DNA of 64,000 bases from Dactylorhiza incarnata. Its lineage: Eukaryota > Streptophyta > Magnoliopsida > Asparagales > Orchidaceae. The notes below the pieces were generated by a model. The model was not told the origin of the DNA. It did not search any database and saw nothing but the letters and a program-made list of their open reading frames with translations. The position numbers and the translations under genes are program-made. Position 1 is the stretch's first letter. Each line of letters starts with the position of its first letter. The DNA lies in NCBI GenBank assembly GCA_033032865.1, contig JAWHQI010000329.1, positions 2,356,001 to 2,420,000 of the forward strand. The letters are read 5' to 3'. This document shows positions 42,170-53,235 of this stretch, in pieces.

Positions 42170-43400
42170 AGATTTCGTAGTTTTGTAAAAGATTAAAATC
42201 GATGTCAAACTACATACATGATCCTCAGTTTTCATTTCACCAGACACCATTTGCCATATTTTAGAATATTTGAGTGCAGGAATGCCTGTTAGTAACGAAT
42301 CTAAGTTCTCTTTTAAAATTTTCATTTTAGATAGCCTCTGTTACATCAAATTGACACTTGAAACTTCGCACCCGACTAACAATTCATTCACCATTTGGTT
42401 TGGACTATTTGGAATGCCTGTTAGTAAAATCCATGCAAAGAAAATATGATCAAATTGACAGCAATTACACACCAACTTTGCGAAGGACATTATCTACAAA
42501 TAAATTAAATTTAACTAAAAAAAAGATGCTTTACTCACGATGGGATACATACTTAGTTTCTATATATGGTCTGCTGGCATGATTGGCATTAGATTAAGAA
42601 GTTTTTTTTTGTTCAGCCTCAGGTTTGCTGCTATCAAGGTTTTGTTCGCCTCATATTTTGTTCAACTGCTATCAAGACTTCCTCCTATTGCCATCTTGGT
42701 GAGATTGATCAGTTATTTCTCTTGGCTTATGCATTTCTAGATTTGGTTGCATTTTAGGGGCTGCCATTTCTCGGTTTTTTATGTAGCAAAATCGAGAAAA
42801 AATGATGCACAATCTCGCCTAATTACATTGGAGTAGCATTTAATCAAGATTTAGTTTAGCATTTTAAGTTTGCACCAGGAGATGGTTGAGTATATTGTAT
42901 AAATGTGTTAAATTCCTCTGGTTTAGATCTTTTCCATAGCATAAAGCAAGAGTTTTGCGCCTTTTTGACGGCCTTTTCCATTTAGTCCAAGCCGGTCCAT
43001 TCATTAATGTTACATTTTTTACATGTTTCATGGGAATGGAGACCAGTTTCTCACTTTTTCTTTCTTTCAAATTGTGTACAAATCTCACTAAATATTCATC
43101 ATCTTGCCTTCCAGTTACTCTATAATGTCATCATAAATTTCCCTTAATGTACGATTGTGATATCAATGATTCATATTTTTTTGTGATTGTGCTTCTACAT
43201 GTTTCATGATTGTGTGTTTATCGGTATCAAGTGGTTTTTGCAATCAACACCACGGTATCAAGTGCTATGCATAGTATCAGGTAGAAGAAATCCTTGGAGC
43301 AGTGCTCTTTATTGTTCATTTTAAAATAAAAATGATTAGTCATGTTTTTACGGGCATGTTGAATTCTTGCTTAGTGTTTCTTTATTGGTATATATTTACA
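42170..43400. other. AT-rich stretch without recognisable genes
   Basis: A short minus-strand frame at 42140-42325 (LDSLLTGIPALKYSKIWQMV) may be a fragment of an exon, because it has ordinary protein composition, but I cannot name it. Otherwise nothing. Confidence 0.4.
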
Positions 43401-43414
43401 GTTCAAAGTGTTTC

Positions 43415-43612
43415 TGCCACCCACGACAATTGTCGCCACCTACGACAATTGTAGCCACCCACGACAATTGTCGCCACCCACGATAAATGTCGCCCACCAC
43501 GATAAATTTCGCCCACCACGACAAATTTCACCTCCCCCAACACACGACAAAGGTCGCCCCCACGACAAATGTCGCCCCCACGACAAATGTCGCACCCACG
43601 ACAAATGTCGTC
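43415..43612. repeat. About 18-20 bp array of CGACAA-N-TTGTCG palindromes
   Basis: Around ten units of CCACCCACGACAATTGTCG type, with variants CACGACAAATGTCG. Each contains a short palindrome (CGACAATTGTCG). The array stops directly before the candidate Helitron 3' hairpin. Confidence 0.85.
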
Positions 43613-43644
43613 TTGGATTGGGCCTGAGGCCCGTGCCTGTCACT

Positions 43645-43980
43645 TATATATATACATATATATATACATACATATATATATGCATACATATATATATGCA
43701 TACATATATATATATATGCATACATATATATATATATATATATATATGCATACATATATATATGCATACATATATATATGCATACATATATATATGCATA
43801 CATATATATATGCATACATATATATATGCATACATATATATATGCATACATATATGTATGCATACATATATATATGCATACATATATATATGCATACATA
43901 TATATACATATATAGATATACATACACATATATATATAGATATACATACATATATATATGTATATATATGTATACATATA
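43645..43980. repeat. TA/GCATACATA microsatellite
   Basis: Alternating ATATAT and GCATACATA for 330 bases. The Ile/Tyr-rich open frames on both strands are artefacts. Confidence 0.95.
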
Positions 43981-44464
43981 TCTATACTAATATATAAGAA
44001 TATCTCCTTATCGAAGTAATGCTCGGCCAACTAATATTCATTGTTCGATAAGGAGAGAGAAAGAGAGATGGAGAGAGAGGAGAGAGGGAATGTGCCCCAT
44101 AATTAAGAGAGAGAGAGAGAGGGAGGAGTAAGAAGGCGGCATCTTGGAATGGGAGAGAGAAAGAGAGAAATAAATAAGAAGAGAGAAAGAGAGAGGGAAG
44201 AGAGGGAGTGGGCCCACAATTAAGAGAGAGTGGGAGGGAGGAGAAAGAATTGGAATTGAAGAGAGAAATGAAAAAAATACACAATATTTTATAAAATACA
44301 AAATTTTTAAATATTTTAAAAATAAAATACACAATATTTATTTTTTAAAATTTCTAAAAAGAAATGAAAAAAGAAAAAGTATTTAAATATAATTGGGTGC
44401 GTGCCGGGGGCGGGCAAGGTAGTGTCGTGCGGGGCACGGGGGGCCCCCGTGCACTGTCACTCGT
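43980..44464 (+). mobile_element. Short non-autonomous Helitron candidate (485 bp)
   Basis: 5' end TCTATACTAATATATAAGAA; 3' end with hairpin GCACGGGGG/CCCCCGTGC (44434-44452) and then ACTGTCACTCGT. Hairpin-to-end distance is about 12 bases, as in Helitrons; the terminal CTCGT differs from CTRRT in one base. It is flanked by TA-rich DNA on both sides, a usual Helitron target. The inside is purine-rich GAGA sequence without genes. Confidence 0.55.
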
Positions 44465-44703
44465 ATACATATACATATATATATGTATACATATATATAT
44501 ATATATGTATATATATGCATTGGTACTAGAGTTTGATTATTATGGTATAATGCGGTAGAGAGAATGATACTACTCAATCATACAGGTCTTGAGTATTGTG
44601 TTTCTGTGATAATTAATCTTCCGCTATAGATCATGTCTTCTGCTAAATGACATAAGGTGCACTCATTAATGGTGTCTACCACTAGAAAACGGTTTCCCTA
44701 CTC
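44465..44703. other. TA microsatellite and unassigned spacer
   Basis: A second TA/CATA run (44465-44520) and then unassigned sequence; ACCACTAGAAAACGG near 44680 faintly resembles a CACTA terminus but nothing else supports one. Confidence 0.4.
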
Positions 44704-45218
44704 TGTTGGTGTGTACTGACATTCGCTTAACATCACCCATATGTGTGACGACGGAGTGTTCGAGGAAAGGGGTTGGAGAAGGAAGTCCCTACACCCTTCA
44801 TGGTCGCTTCGGCGTTGTTCATAAATGATGGTGTGCGATAAGATTCCCCGACCAGACCGTCGATTCCAGGAGGAGGGTCTTACACCTGGGGGTCTATTTA
44901 AAGACAAATCTTGGGAGGGGGATGCATGCGACTAAACCTGGCCCCTGCGAGTTAGGATAGCTGAACCTGGTGAATGGGCGATTATTGAAGGATCGCTCCT
45001 ACGCCTGGAGAGAAGTTGTTGATTGTTGCCACTTTTAGGAAGGATCTCGCCCACGCCTGGCGAGAAGTTGTTGATAGTCGCCACTAAGGGGTGAGCAAGC
45101 CTGATACTCGCATGTTGCTTTGGATGCCCTTGTGGATTGCTGACTGTCTTTGACTTGACCTTTGACTTTTGCCCACGTAGCATGTCGGGTTCTACCCTCG
45201 AAGAATATGGGTTGTACA
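44704..45218 (-). repeat. LTR-like segment, inverted partner (left)
   Basis: On the minus strand it starts TGTACAACCCATATTC and ends CACACCAACA (TG...CA), about 515 bases, with a TATA-like CTTTAAATAGACCCCC in the middle. It shares its first 70 bases and the TATA/CCCCC block with the segment at 45228-45871. Words such as ACTCGC and GGCGAG are shared with elements D and F, which suggests a Tat-clade LTR. Confidence 0.55.
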
Positions 45219-45302
45219 CTGGGATTGTGTACAACCCGTATTCTTCGAGGGTGGGACCCGATTCAGGCCACGTAGGCAGAAGTCAAAGTCAAAAGTCAAA
45301 GC
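45149..45302. repeat. Near-perfect palindrome at the junction of two inverted LTRs
   Basis: Arms 45149-45219 and 45227-45302 with a 7-base spacer. The centre reads GGGTTGTACAC, spacer, GTGTACAACCC. About 70 bases per arm with few mismatches. Confidence 0.9.
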
Positions 45303-45871
45303 AGAAGCCAGGAATCAGAGGTTAAAGACAACTCAGCTAGCAGGAACAGTAGAAGGTCTAGGCGAGTATAGGCGAGCATGTGCGAGCAACCCCTCATATT
45401 CGCCAAGGTGGGCGAATATAGGCGATGCTCGCCGAAGCCAGGCGAGATCCCCTCAAATGTCGCATAGCCGCCGGGTTGGTTTGTGCTATAAATAAGACCC
45501 CCCCTCCCCTTTAGTTTTCCTATAAATAAGACCTCATAGGTACCAGGAACTGCACCTTTTGCTGAGCTTTCAGAACCTCATTTTCGAACTCTTGGACCCG
45601 TCATCCTTGGTTGTCACTCTTGATACTCGCCAAGTTGGTGCCTTCCTCATACCCTGCTAGGTCATCTTTGGTTGTGGAGGGGAAGTCTCGTCTGAGCTTC
45701 TGGGTACGTGGTGGGACCTCCCTTCCACAGCACCTGGGGTCTTGTTGTTACTCTTTTAGTCCCTTCGTCGTTGCCCGTCAAACAATCGAGTCGGATCGCT
45801 AGACGAGTAACATTTAGCTGCATTGATCCGAATTTTTGGAGCTAGGATTTTTCTGGCTTCAACACTTCCTC
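45228..45871 (+). repeat. LTR-like segment, inverted partner (right)
   Basis: Starts TGTACAACCCGTATTC, has GTGCTATAAATAAGACCCCC at 45483-45502, and ends GGCTTCAACA. About 644 bases, TG...CA. No primer binding site follows at 45872, so it is a solo LTR or a rearranged piece. GGCGAG/ACTCGCC words suggest a Tat-clade relative of D and F. Confidence 0.55.
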
Positions 45872-46908
45872 ATTGTTATTATCATTTAAGCATATTATAG
45901 TCTCTTTGAGTAATAGTTTGTCTGCACTATGATTTCATAATTATGCATAATTTGGGTTGCATGTGACAATTGTGAAGAAATGAGATAACGAGCAAGTGTA
46001 CTGTGCCTTGCATTGTGTGTTGCTTAGGCACTTCATGAGCAAGATCCCTCTCCCAAAGACAGAGAGAGAACTTATGCCCAGTATTACTGTCCGAGCGTAC
46101 TGTGCTGTGGTCACTCAAGCCAACCACTACCGCACTGCGACCACCGGCCTCGCCGCCTTTGAACATAAAATTGGCTGAAGTTCCTTAAGTGAGGTTTGGC
46201 GCTCACCAAAGGTGGTTCATAACCACCGCGTTCATGACCGACACCACCACACGCCCCTGGAAATTAATTGGAATGAAGCAGCACGTGATCAAGGACGAAG
46301 CTCTGCTAATTATAAATCTCATGATTCATCGTTGCGGCAATGTCACCATCACAGCTAAAGGCAATGGACCGCTGAATTAATTAGGTGGTAGGTGTTTGAG
46401 AGGGGAGTTAGGCGGATGGGATCTGTGCGGTCGCGACGGTCGCCCGTTTGTCCGGGCCACGACCGCACTGCATGAATTCTCACAATGTTATATAATTTTT
46501 GGGGGCCCGTCCAGCGCTCTCTGAAATCAGTTGAGTCGGGACGTCATAGCTCAAGGATGAACCAGTTGCTCAAAGAACCAAAATTGTCCGGCCACTTTCA
46601 GCCACCCTTAGAAGCAAAATGGTTCAGTAAATAAGAAAAGGCGTTCAGGAAAGAAATTGGAAGAACTAAATTAGTCAATAATAGTAGGTGTGATCCCAGT
46701 CTCACTTTCATCAGGTTTCACAAAGGAATCACTGTTGGACACAATAAAATCACAAGGAAAAGATGATGAGTTGGAATTTCACCTCTGGTGATGAGGTAGG
46801 AACCTCTTCCCTAGGGAAAATATCCTCCTCAATGTAACTCAGCACAACTTCGGGTTCCATAGGCTCCTCCTGCAAAACTAGATAATCGACAAGATCAAAA
46901 GACACATG
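45872..46908. other. Unassigned DNA sharing blocks with 61165-61650 and 62930
   Basis: GCGTTCATGACCGACACCAC at about 46229 recurs at 61629, and GCACGTGATCA...GAAGCTCTGC at 46280 is like 61180. These look like pieces of one dispersed repeat. Minus-strand 46785-46895 is an open 38-codon stretch between plausible splice sites (EPEVVLSYIEEDIFPREE), perhaps an exon remnant; family not recognised. Confidence 0.4.
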
Positions 46909-47200
46909 CACTACAACATTTTAGTCCTACGACAACATTTTTTTGGAGTTTTCGCGGCGCTTTTCGAACACTGCTAGTGATTTTGTGGCGTTTGTAGAAA
47001 CACCGCAAAATCGCCGCGGGTGCCATCGTAGCCGTAGCTTTTCGGGGCGTTTTTTGATAAAAAATGTCGCCATTGACTTTTGAGGCTACGACGACGCTTT
47101 TTACGTAAACCGGGGCAATAGGTCTTTGGCCTATTGCGGTGTTTTTTTCAAATAAGCCACTGCAATTGCTTCAGTTTAAATAAAAAAAATAGCTATAAAA
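46909..47200 (+). mobile_element. CACTA-like transposon terminus
   Basis: CACTACAACATTTTAGTCCTACGAC fits a CACTA (En/Spm) terminal repeat; the following 250 bases are rich in CG-containing subterminal words (GCGGCG, CGCGG, CTACGACG) in both orientations. The other end is not evident in the window. Confidence 0.5.
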
Positions 47201-49360
47201 AATAGCTTTGGCCAATCCATGAAAATCAAGTGTGCAGTATGGACCAATTACATATAACCAAAGAGAAATTGAAAGAGAACATCTGTCATTAAACTTTCAT
47301 CGGAGTTCATTACTAAATTTAAACCTCATTAAACAAGAGGAATTGCTGCAATTTATAATAGAAACTCAGAAGTGTTTTAAATTTCACTGGAAGAAAGAAT
47401 CACGTCAACGTTCGTTGAAAGGAAATTTTTTGGTGTAAGGAAAGAACTTTGGGCATTGTCCCTTCAAGATCTGGGCAAGATGCCGCAGAAAGTCTCCAAA
47501 ACGGGGACATTTTCTCCCATCCTCCAACGCCTCAAAGCAATCTGATAACAAGAATTTACGTCCCAAAGTATTCAAATGCAACAACAAACTTCTTCAAATT
47601 CTGAAGAAATGCAACCATCTTTCCAGAAAAAACAATCACCTTCATTATTCATGATTTAATTGAATCATACTTAGTTCTATTGAAAACTATACATTCAAAA
47701 AGACAATGGATAAATTACTGAAACCTTTAGAAATAGTTCACCTCAATGATAAATGAATGCTATGAAACATCAGTTACTTTTGCTCTTAAGATATAAACCA
47801 AACCCATAATATAAACAAAAAATGTAGAAGAATGTGAGAAGAAGAATGGAAAACATCCATATGACATAGACAAGCACATAAACAAAACCCTAGGAATTTG
47901 CTCATAATTTAATCCATCAACAATAACACAAACTGATGATTAGCAAGCATATACAAAAAATTCAACTATTTCCCGGTGACAAATTGATTTATCGCTTGTC
48001 TTCCAGAATTCAAATTGATTTATCGCTTGTCTTCCAGAATTCAAACTGATTTATCGCTTGTCGAAGTTCGAATGAGCAAAATCATTATCAATAATCACTC
48101 TAAGGCCCTAGTCAAGTTATTTGCAATCAATGAATTATATAAGAGGACTACTTTGGATTGTCTCTTACACAGCTAAACAAGTATATATTAATAACGACTT
48201 ATCACAATATAAGATCCTCTCGTTGTAACAACATTTAAAACCAAAAATATTCAAACATAGAAAAACAAAATTTCTTTACCCTTACATTTCCATTGCCTCC
48301 TCATTTCCTCTCCTTCAAACAAAACAGAGCCTTAAAAGCCATTGCCGATGCTTGGAACATTAGAAAACAGTATAATCAGTCACAAGAATAGTCACCAAGG
48401 TTGCACAGAATGATAATTTCATAAAGAATTAGAAAATGAAATCACCAAAAAACCATAAATAAATGAACCAATATCAAAAGATCAAGCCTGCGAGAGAGAT
48501 CAATCGCGCTAGACGCCGAGAATCTTTGCGGTGAGATCCCAGGTAACGATAACAGCGGCATTTGCGGGAAATGCTCAGACCAATGTTGGTCCAAGACCCG
48601 TATAATATCCGTGTAAACCAACTCTGGAATATATCAACAAATGCATAGCATATGATGATCAACTCCTATGGCCAGCAAATCAATATATAGGCAGCGACTT
48701 ATTCGTAGATAATTAAAATTATTTGGATGGTTGTCCTAATGTCCAGTTGCATTAGTTTACTACTATTGCCGCACTAAATTACATAAAGTCATGGAAAATG
48801 TATTAAATTAGAATCATTTTCGTTAAAAATAATAATATGAAATTTAGATCATTTTGGGGTTATTTACGCTCAATTTAGATTCATTTACACCAAAAAAAAA
48901 AAAATTCAATGTCAAAAGAAGTATTTGGAGCTTAAATAACCAGGAAATGGTGAAAATACATTAGTTTTAAACGAAAGGATTCAAATGATATTTTACACCA
49001 TCCTATATTAAAAAAAATAAGTAAATAAACATATATAGCAGACTAAAATCAGTGTATATTAGGACAACCAATGCAATAATTTCTCATATTTGTAAGAGAA
49101 TTGCATATTTGCTCAAGGAATAATCTATAATGAAAAAGTTGTTCTTAGAAAACAGTTTTAGAACTGCATGATTCATAAGCAACCTCCCACTTATGGACCT
49201 ATATATTATTCCAAATAGATTTCACAAAATTTAGTTAAGTATCGAATATAGAGTCAGAAAGGGATTGCAAATAGATTTCGAATCAGGTGCCGCCTGAATC
49301 ACAGTTTTCACAGCATCCAACTGCAAAACAGCTGCCCATAACTGCCAGGCCAAAGCACAC
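47201..49360. other. AT-rich DNA without recognisable genes
   Basis: Short frames only. The sole structure is a 31-bp direct repeat, three copies, at 47984-48065 (TTGATTTATCGCTTGTCTTC). Confidence 0.5.
47984..48065. repeat. 31-bp direct repeat, three copies
   Basis: TGATTTATCGCTTGTC at 47985, 48016 and 48047; period 31. Confidence 0.9.
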
Positions 49361-49900
49361 TGTTGGGGCTGCGCGCTCTCACTCGCTCAAGATATTCTAC
49401 ATAATCATTATCAAATTTGGAATAGGGTTATATAGTATCTCCAGCTTAGAGCCTAGCCCTAGGATGACACGAAACCCAATAAGTCATAACGAGTCGGTTC
49501 CGACACGCTGACATATTAATAAAATACTTAACAATCTCCTCTTATGTCTGCGGTAAACCCCGACGTCGGAAATGGGTGGTTTGTGCAATGTTCTATTCAT
49601 TCTCTCCGCAACTCCATTATGCTTCCTTCAAGAGCACGACCACCATCACATGACCTGAAGCTGTGAAACCAATCTCTATTTGGACACATGTGATATTAAC
49701 ACCCAGTATCCATAATCCACACATCTGTAGTGTCAGCGGTAGAAGTCAAATGCAGCACATCAGCATCTGTCTCCCTGTCGGATGCCACTGGCGCCTGTTG
49801 TGGCTCGTACTATTTCACCTTGTGCTTCTTTTTCGGGCAATCAGCTTTCCAGTCACCCTCTTCCTTGCAGTAGTGACATCTGTTGTTCCGGCCCTTGTTG
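49361..49900 (-). mobile_element. Copia deletion remnant: gag knuckle, protease start, PPT and short LTR
   Basis: Minus strand, right to left: a zinc-knuckle-like CHYCKEEGDWKADCPKKK (49819-49890; the usual His is Asp-Trp-like degenerate), the protease start VWIMDTGC-YHMCPNRDWF (about 49660-49725, with a stop in the motif), then directly a polypurine CATAAGAGGAGAT and a 173-bp LTR (49361-49533, TGTTAAG...CCCCAACA). Integrase, RT and RNase H are absent, so an internal deletion joined protease to the 3' end. Only one LTR is seen. Confidence 0.6.
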
Positions 49901-50186
49901 AGCACGGGCGAAGCCCATGCGGAGGCAGGCGAAGCATGCCTGGATGCGGCCGAAGGCCGCCCGACAGCATCGCGCAGGGGGCAGGCGAAGCCTGCAGTCA
50001 CCGGCCGGGTACTGCCGCGCTTAGCGGTAGGGGCGGAGCCTCGTGTCGGGCACTCGTGTGTGTGTGTCTTTATTATATAAGCAAGGAGCAAATCCCTCAT
50101 GGTGTAACATTTTTGGGACCAAACTACCCTCATGAAATCACCTACTTTAATTCTAACTTTTCCTTTCTTTGTCTTTTGGACATCAA

Positions 50187-50765
50187 CATTACTAGAAATT
50201 TGACTTTTAGTGACGAAAATTTTCGTCACTAAATATTAGATTTTGGTCACTAAAAATATTTAGCGGTCGTACCAATTTGGTCACTAAATGTAATTAGTGA
50301 CCAAAAAGATTTTCGTCACTAATTGTATATATTTAGTGACTAAAATAATTGCAGTCACCAAAAGAGGTTTTAGTGACCAAAATGACTTGGTCACCAAATA
50401 AAGTTTTGGTGACCAAATTAATTAGGTCACTAAATGTAATATCAGTGATCAAATTGGTACGACCACTAAATATAATATCAGTGACCGAATTTGTTCGGTC
50501 ACTAAATGAACTTTAAGTGACAAAGTTGATTCGGTCACTAAATGAAGTTTTGGCGACTGAATGAATTCGGTCACTAAATGTAATATCAGTGACCAAATTG
50601 GTTCGGTCACTAAATTAACTTTTAGTGACGAAGTTGATTCGGTCACCAAATAAAATTTTGGTGACCGAATGAATTCGGTCACTAATAAAGTTTTAGTGAC
50701 TGAATTAATTCAGTCACTAATATGTGTATTTTAGTAACGAAATATCTCGTCACTAAATTCCATTT
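50187..50765 (+). mobile_element. CACTA-like terminus with GTGACNAAA subterminal repeats
   Basis: CATTACTAGAAATTTGACTT is one base from a CACTA start. It is followed by over 25 alternating AGTGAC and GTCACT boxes, many forming short hairpins (GACGAAAATTTTCGTC). This is the layout of CACTA subterminal regions, where the transposase binds. No transposase gene is seen. Confidence 0.6.
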
Positions 50766-51254
50766 AATTCCACACAAAAATTGTATAATTATTTCATTTA
50801 GTATTCGTTAGAATTTAATTTTAGACATTCAAATACAATAATAAATTTAATTCTCAATCGCAAATAGAATTTATTCAACATAAGTTGTTTTATTAATAGA
50901 AAAAAAAGAGATTGGGAGATGACCCAAACCACTCAATGCATAGTAGGTTCGCATACAAATTCTAAGAACATATTCAATACATAGCAATGGTTCTTTCTCT
51001 TGATGAATCTCAACCCACTCAATACAAATTCTAAGAATATATTCCTCTCCTTTGTTGCTGCTGAATCCATGTGAGGGTTCTTTGTGGTATTTGCTCTCTG
51101 TTGCAGTTAAAAGAGTTAAAAACATGGCATTGAAGCATAGCAGGTTCGCATGATGAAGCTTGATTGATCACTATCTCTCTCATTTTACGACGTATCTATC
51201 AAAAAAACAAATATATTGGTTTTAGAAAAAGAAATATATATATATACATACATT
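50766..51254. other. Unassigned AT-rich spacer
   Basis: Contains a loose direct repeat around ACAAATTCTAAGAA (50955, 51023). No gene seen. It ends in a TA run at the border of element F. Confidence 0.45.
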
Positions 51255-51424
51255 TCCATGAACATAATGGTATACCGAGGGAGGAGAACTCGACAGCAGA
51301 TCGTCTGGCCAAGTATGGGCCAAGGACTGGAGGGATTATCACCGAGTTATTTCGGTCATCCATCGAAGAAGGGGAGATGATGGAGATTGAGTTGCGCCCT
51401 TCGTGGATGGATCCATCCCGCTTC
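51255..51424 (+). pseudogene. Element F pol fragment (end of archaeal-type RNase H and linker)
   Basis: Plus-strand peptide PREENSTADRLAKYGPRTGG, IITELFRSSIEEGEMMEI, RPSWMDP matches the D segment PREENARADRLAKYGPLVGG, TITELFRPSIEEGEVMDI, ASWMDP. It is preceded by a TA run and followed directly by exon 2 of antisense gene 2 on the other strand, so both ends are broken. Confidence 0.85.
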
Positions 51425-52335
51425 TTAGGCCGACGACAAGTCAATCGGGGAGGAACCCCCGCCCTCGTGCGTCAAGGTCCCCACGCCCCCATGGGAGGAG
51501 CCGCCACTTTCGCCTCCAGGGGAGAGGCTTGCGCGGCAAAAGTGCGAGTAGCTGTAAAGGATATGAGATAAAAAGATTAGTTTCCACTTGAAGATGAAGA
51601 GGCGAGTATAACCAATACTCACTCATAAGACTACCTTCGCCTGAGAGGACTTCGGCGAGTACATCTACTCGCCTCCTCCAGAATACCACGTCAAGGCGGC
51701 GATTCCGAAAGTAGTCGAGTAGCTTCTCCCTTGTCTCCTCCAGGTAGGGAACGGAGATGACACTCTCCGGCGGATGGAAGGACGAGGTCGGGATGGCCTC
51801 AAAGTCGCCACTGATGACGATCAGCCGCTCGCCCCAGCGGTGTTTCTTTTGCGCTGTGCCGACCAGCATGCAGACGTGACTGCACAGGGAGACGATGCCC
51901 TCGCCAGTCTCCATGAAGTGGAAGACCCTCCTGAAGACGGAGAGATTAAAGGTGATCCTCTCTTCTCGCAAGAAGCATAGGAACCCAATGATCATCGCCA
52001 CACCATTCGGGTTTATCTGGGCAGGGACTATCTCGAAGTAGCGGAGGATCTGACATAGCTCCGTCCACAGCGGTAGTCGCAAGCCTACTTCAAAATGGCG
52101 AATATGGAACATCATCTCGGTGGACGAGAAGGTGTTCAGGCGCTCATCATCGCGAGGAAGCCTGGCGACATAGCCTGGAGACAAGTACTTCTCAGAAAAT
52201 TCCTAAAAGTCCTTCAGCCGAGTAATCAACTTCTTGAAGGATGTCGCCGTAAAGTTCTTAGCGTGATTCGCACGCCGGATGGTCGCCTCGTCATCCACTC
52301 TGAAGCAAGAAAAGAAAGGGAGCGAGTATCTGAAA
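51425..52335 (-). pseudogene. Antisense gene 2 of element F (homologue of 13255-15113)
   Basis: Minus-strand homologue: FEVGLRLPLWTELCQILRYF, VPAQINPNGVAMIIGFLCFL, FNLSVFRRVFHFMETGEG and LDVVFWRRRVDVLAEVLSGE align with exon 1 of the D gene. An 83-bp intron (51552-51634, GTAGTC...TTTACAG) follows SGEG in exactly the place and phase of intron 1 in D (after NSGAG, phase 1). Exon 2 is cut by the junction with the pol fragment. An in-frame TAG at 52203-52205 breaks the N-terminal part. The frame starts about 110 bases after a TATA box. Protein identity to D is moderate, so the two elements separated long ago. Confidence 0.75.
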
Positions 52336-52417
52336 GGCGAGAATAGAAGTAATTGAGAGATACTCGCTAGTAATGAAGGAAGATCGCCAAAGCGTAATTA
52401 ATACGTACCCACCCACC

Positions 52418-52428
52418 CTATTTATAAG
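52418..52428 (-). promoter_or_regulatory. TATA box of antisense gene 2 in element F
   Basis: Minus strand CTTATAAATAGGGTGGG. Position relative to the gene is the same as in D (about 110 bases). Confidence 0.6.
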
Positions 52429-52959
52429 AGTCGAGGAGACTTGGCTTGTCGGCTACACCGCCGCGAGTACAAATAAGGGGGTGACGAGTATTAAGGAAAG
52501 TCGCCAAATCCACAGCGCACACCAAATCACCGACCTTTAGCATGCGAGTACCTGCATCAGAATTCAAGGAAGCTCGCCAAATAGGCGCGACATTCAACAA
52601 CTACTCGCAAGAATAGCAAAAAAGGTAAAGAAATTAAGACATCACAACAAACAAGCAAGGAATGAAGCGCGAGATTAGAATACTCGCCAAATAATATTAC
52701 ATGAATAAAAATTGTTCAGATCATAAATACTCGCCAAATGGCGGCAACTCGACTGCAAAGAAGTACAGCTACTAAGGGCCCTTGAGGTTCACCTGAGCAT
52801 CGAGAGGTTGCGGATGTCGCCCAACCCAACCCATGCTGCGAGCTCACTTGAAATGCTCGACGGCCAGCGTCATCGCGTCCTCGCCTTGCCGCAGCTGGTC
52901 CTCGATCCTCGCTAGCCACCAACTGAGCCCATGCTCGCGCGCATCCCCACTAGATCGTC

Positions 52960-53235
52960 GTGGTGCAGCTGTTAGCGATGCTCCATCCTAGCGACCCGGC
53001 GCTCCAAGTCGTTGACAGTTTGAAGGAGAGATTCCGCACTAGCCAACCGAGTATCAAACTCTTCCAGCCGAAATACCAGCATCTCCAACTCAGACAGGCG
53101 ACAATGGGGCTCGCTGATCGCCAAGCGCTCGACCTTCGCCTCCAGATTCAGGATGGCGCGAGTAGCCCTCTCCTGGTACTCGCGAGAAGAAAGCCCACTG
53201 CGTCGATCAAAGCTCCCACAGGAGTTTGAGCGCTA
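52960..53235 (-). pseudogene. Antisense gene 1 of element F, C-terminal coiled-coil exon
   Basis: Minus-strand frame after an acceptor-like GGAAGCTAG: QTPVGALIDAVGFLSREYQE, LNLEAKVERLAISEPHCRLS, ELEMLVFRLEEFDTRLASAE, LLQTVNDLERRVARMEHR, then stop. The leucine/charged heptads give a coiled coil comparable in place and length to 12406-12700 of D (AQLVNLGDRLAEVEG). Upstream exons continue on the other side of element E. Confidence 0.55.

Larger units (their letters stand above)
39724..43645 (+). mobile_element. Candidate Helitron carrying gene fragments
   Basis: The left end TATACTATATTAAAAAGAAG after a TA run resembles plant Helitron 5' ends (TCTATACTATATTAAAAG). The right end has a hairpin GGGCCTGAGGCCC (43620-43632) followed by GTGCCTGTCACTTA and a TA run, the layout of a Helitron 3' end although CTRR is not exact. 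Inside are a fold-back repeat, a gene-like fragment, a TIR element with a GC-rich array and other AT-rich DNA. No Rep/helicase gene is present, so it would be non-autonomous. Boundaries are tentative. Confidence 0.35.

Noticed and set aside
43408..44030. Long Ile/Tyr-rich open frames on both strands
   Set aside because: They are read from a TA/CATA microsatellite; no start context, no domain, same on both strands.
44680..44704. CACTAGAAAACGG as a CACTA transposon end
   Set aside because: No subterminal repeats follow; the sequence runs straight into an LTR-like segment.
49900..50095. GC-rich segment with inverted words as a Helitron 3' end
   Set aside because: No CTRR-type end and no convincing hairpin at the right distance.
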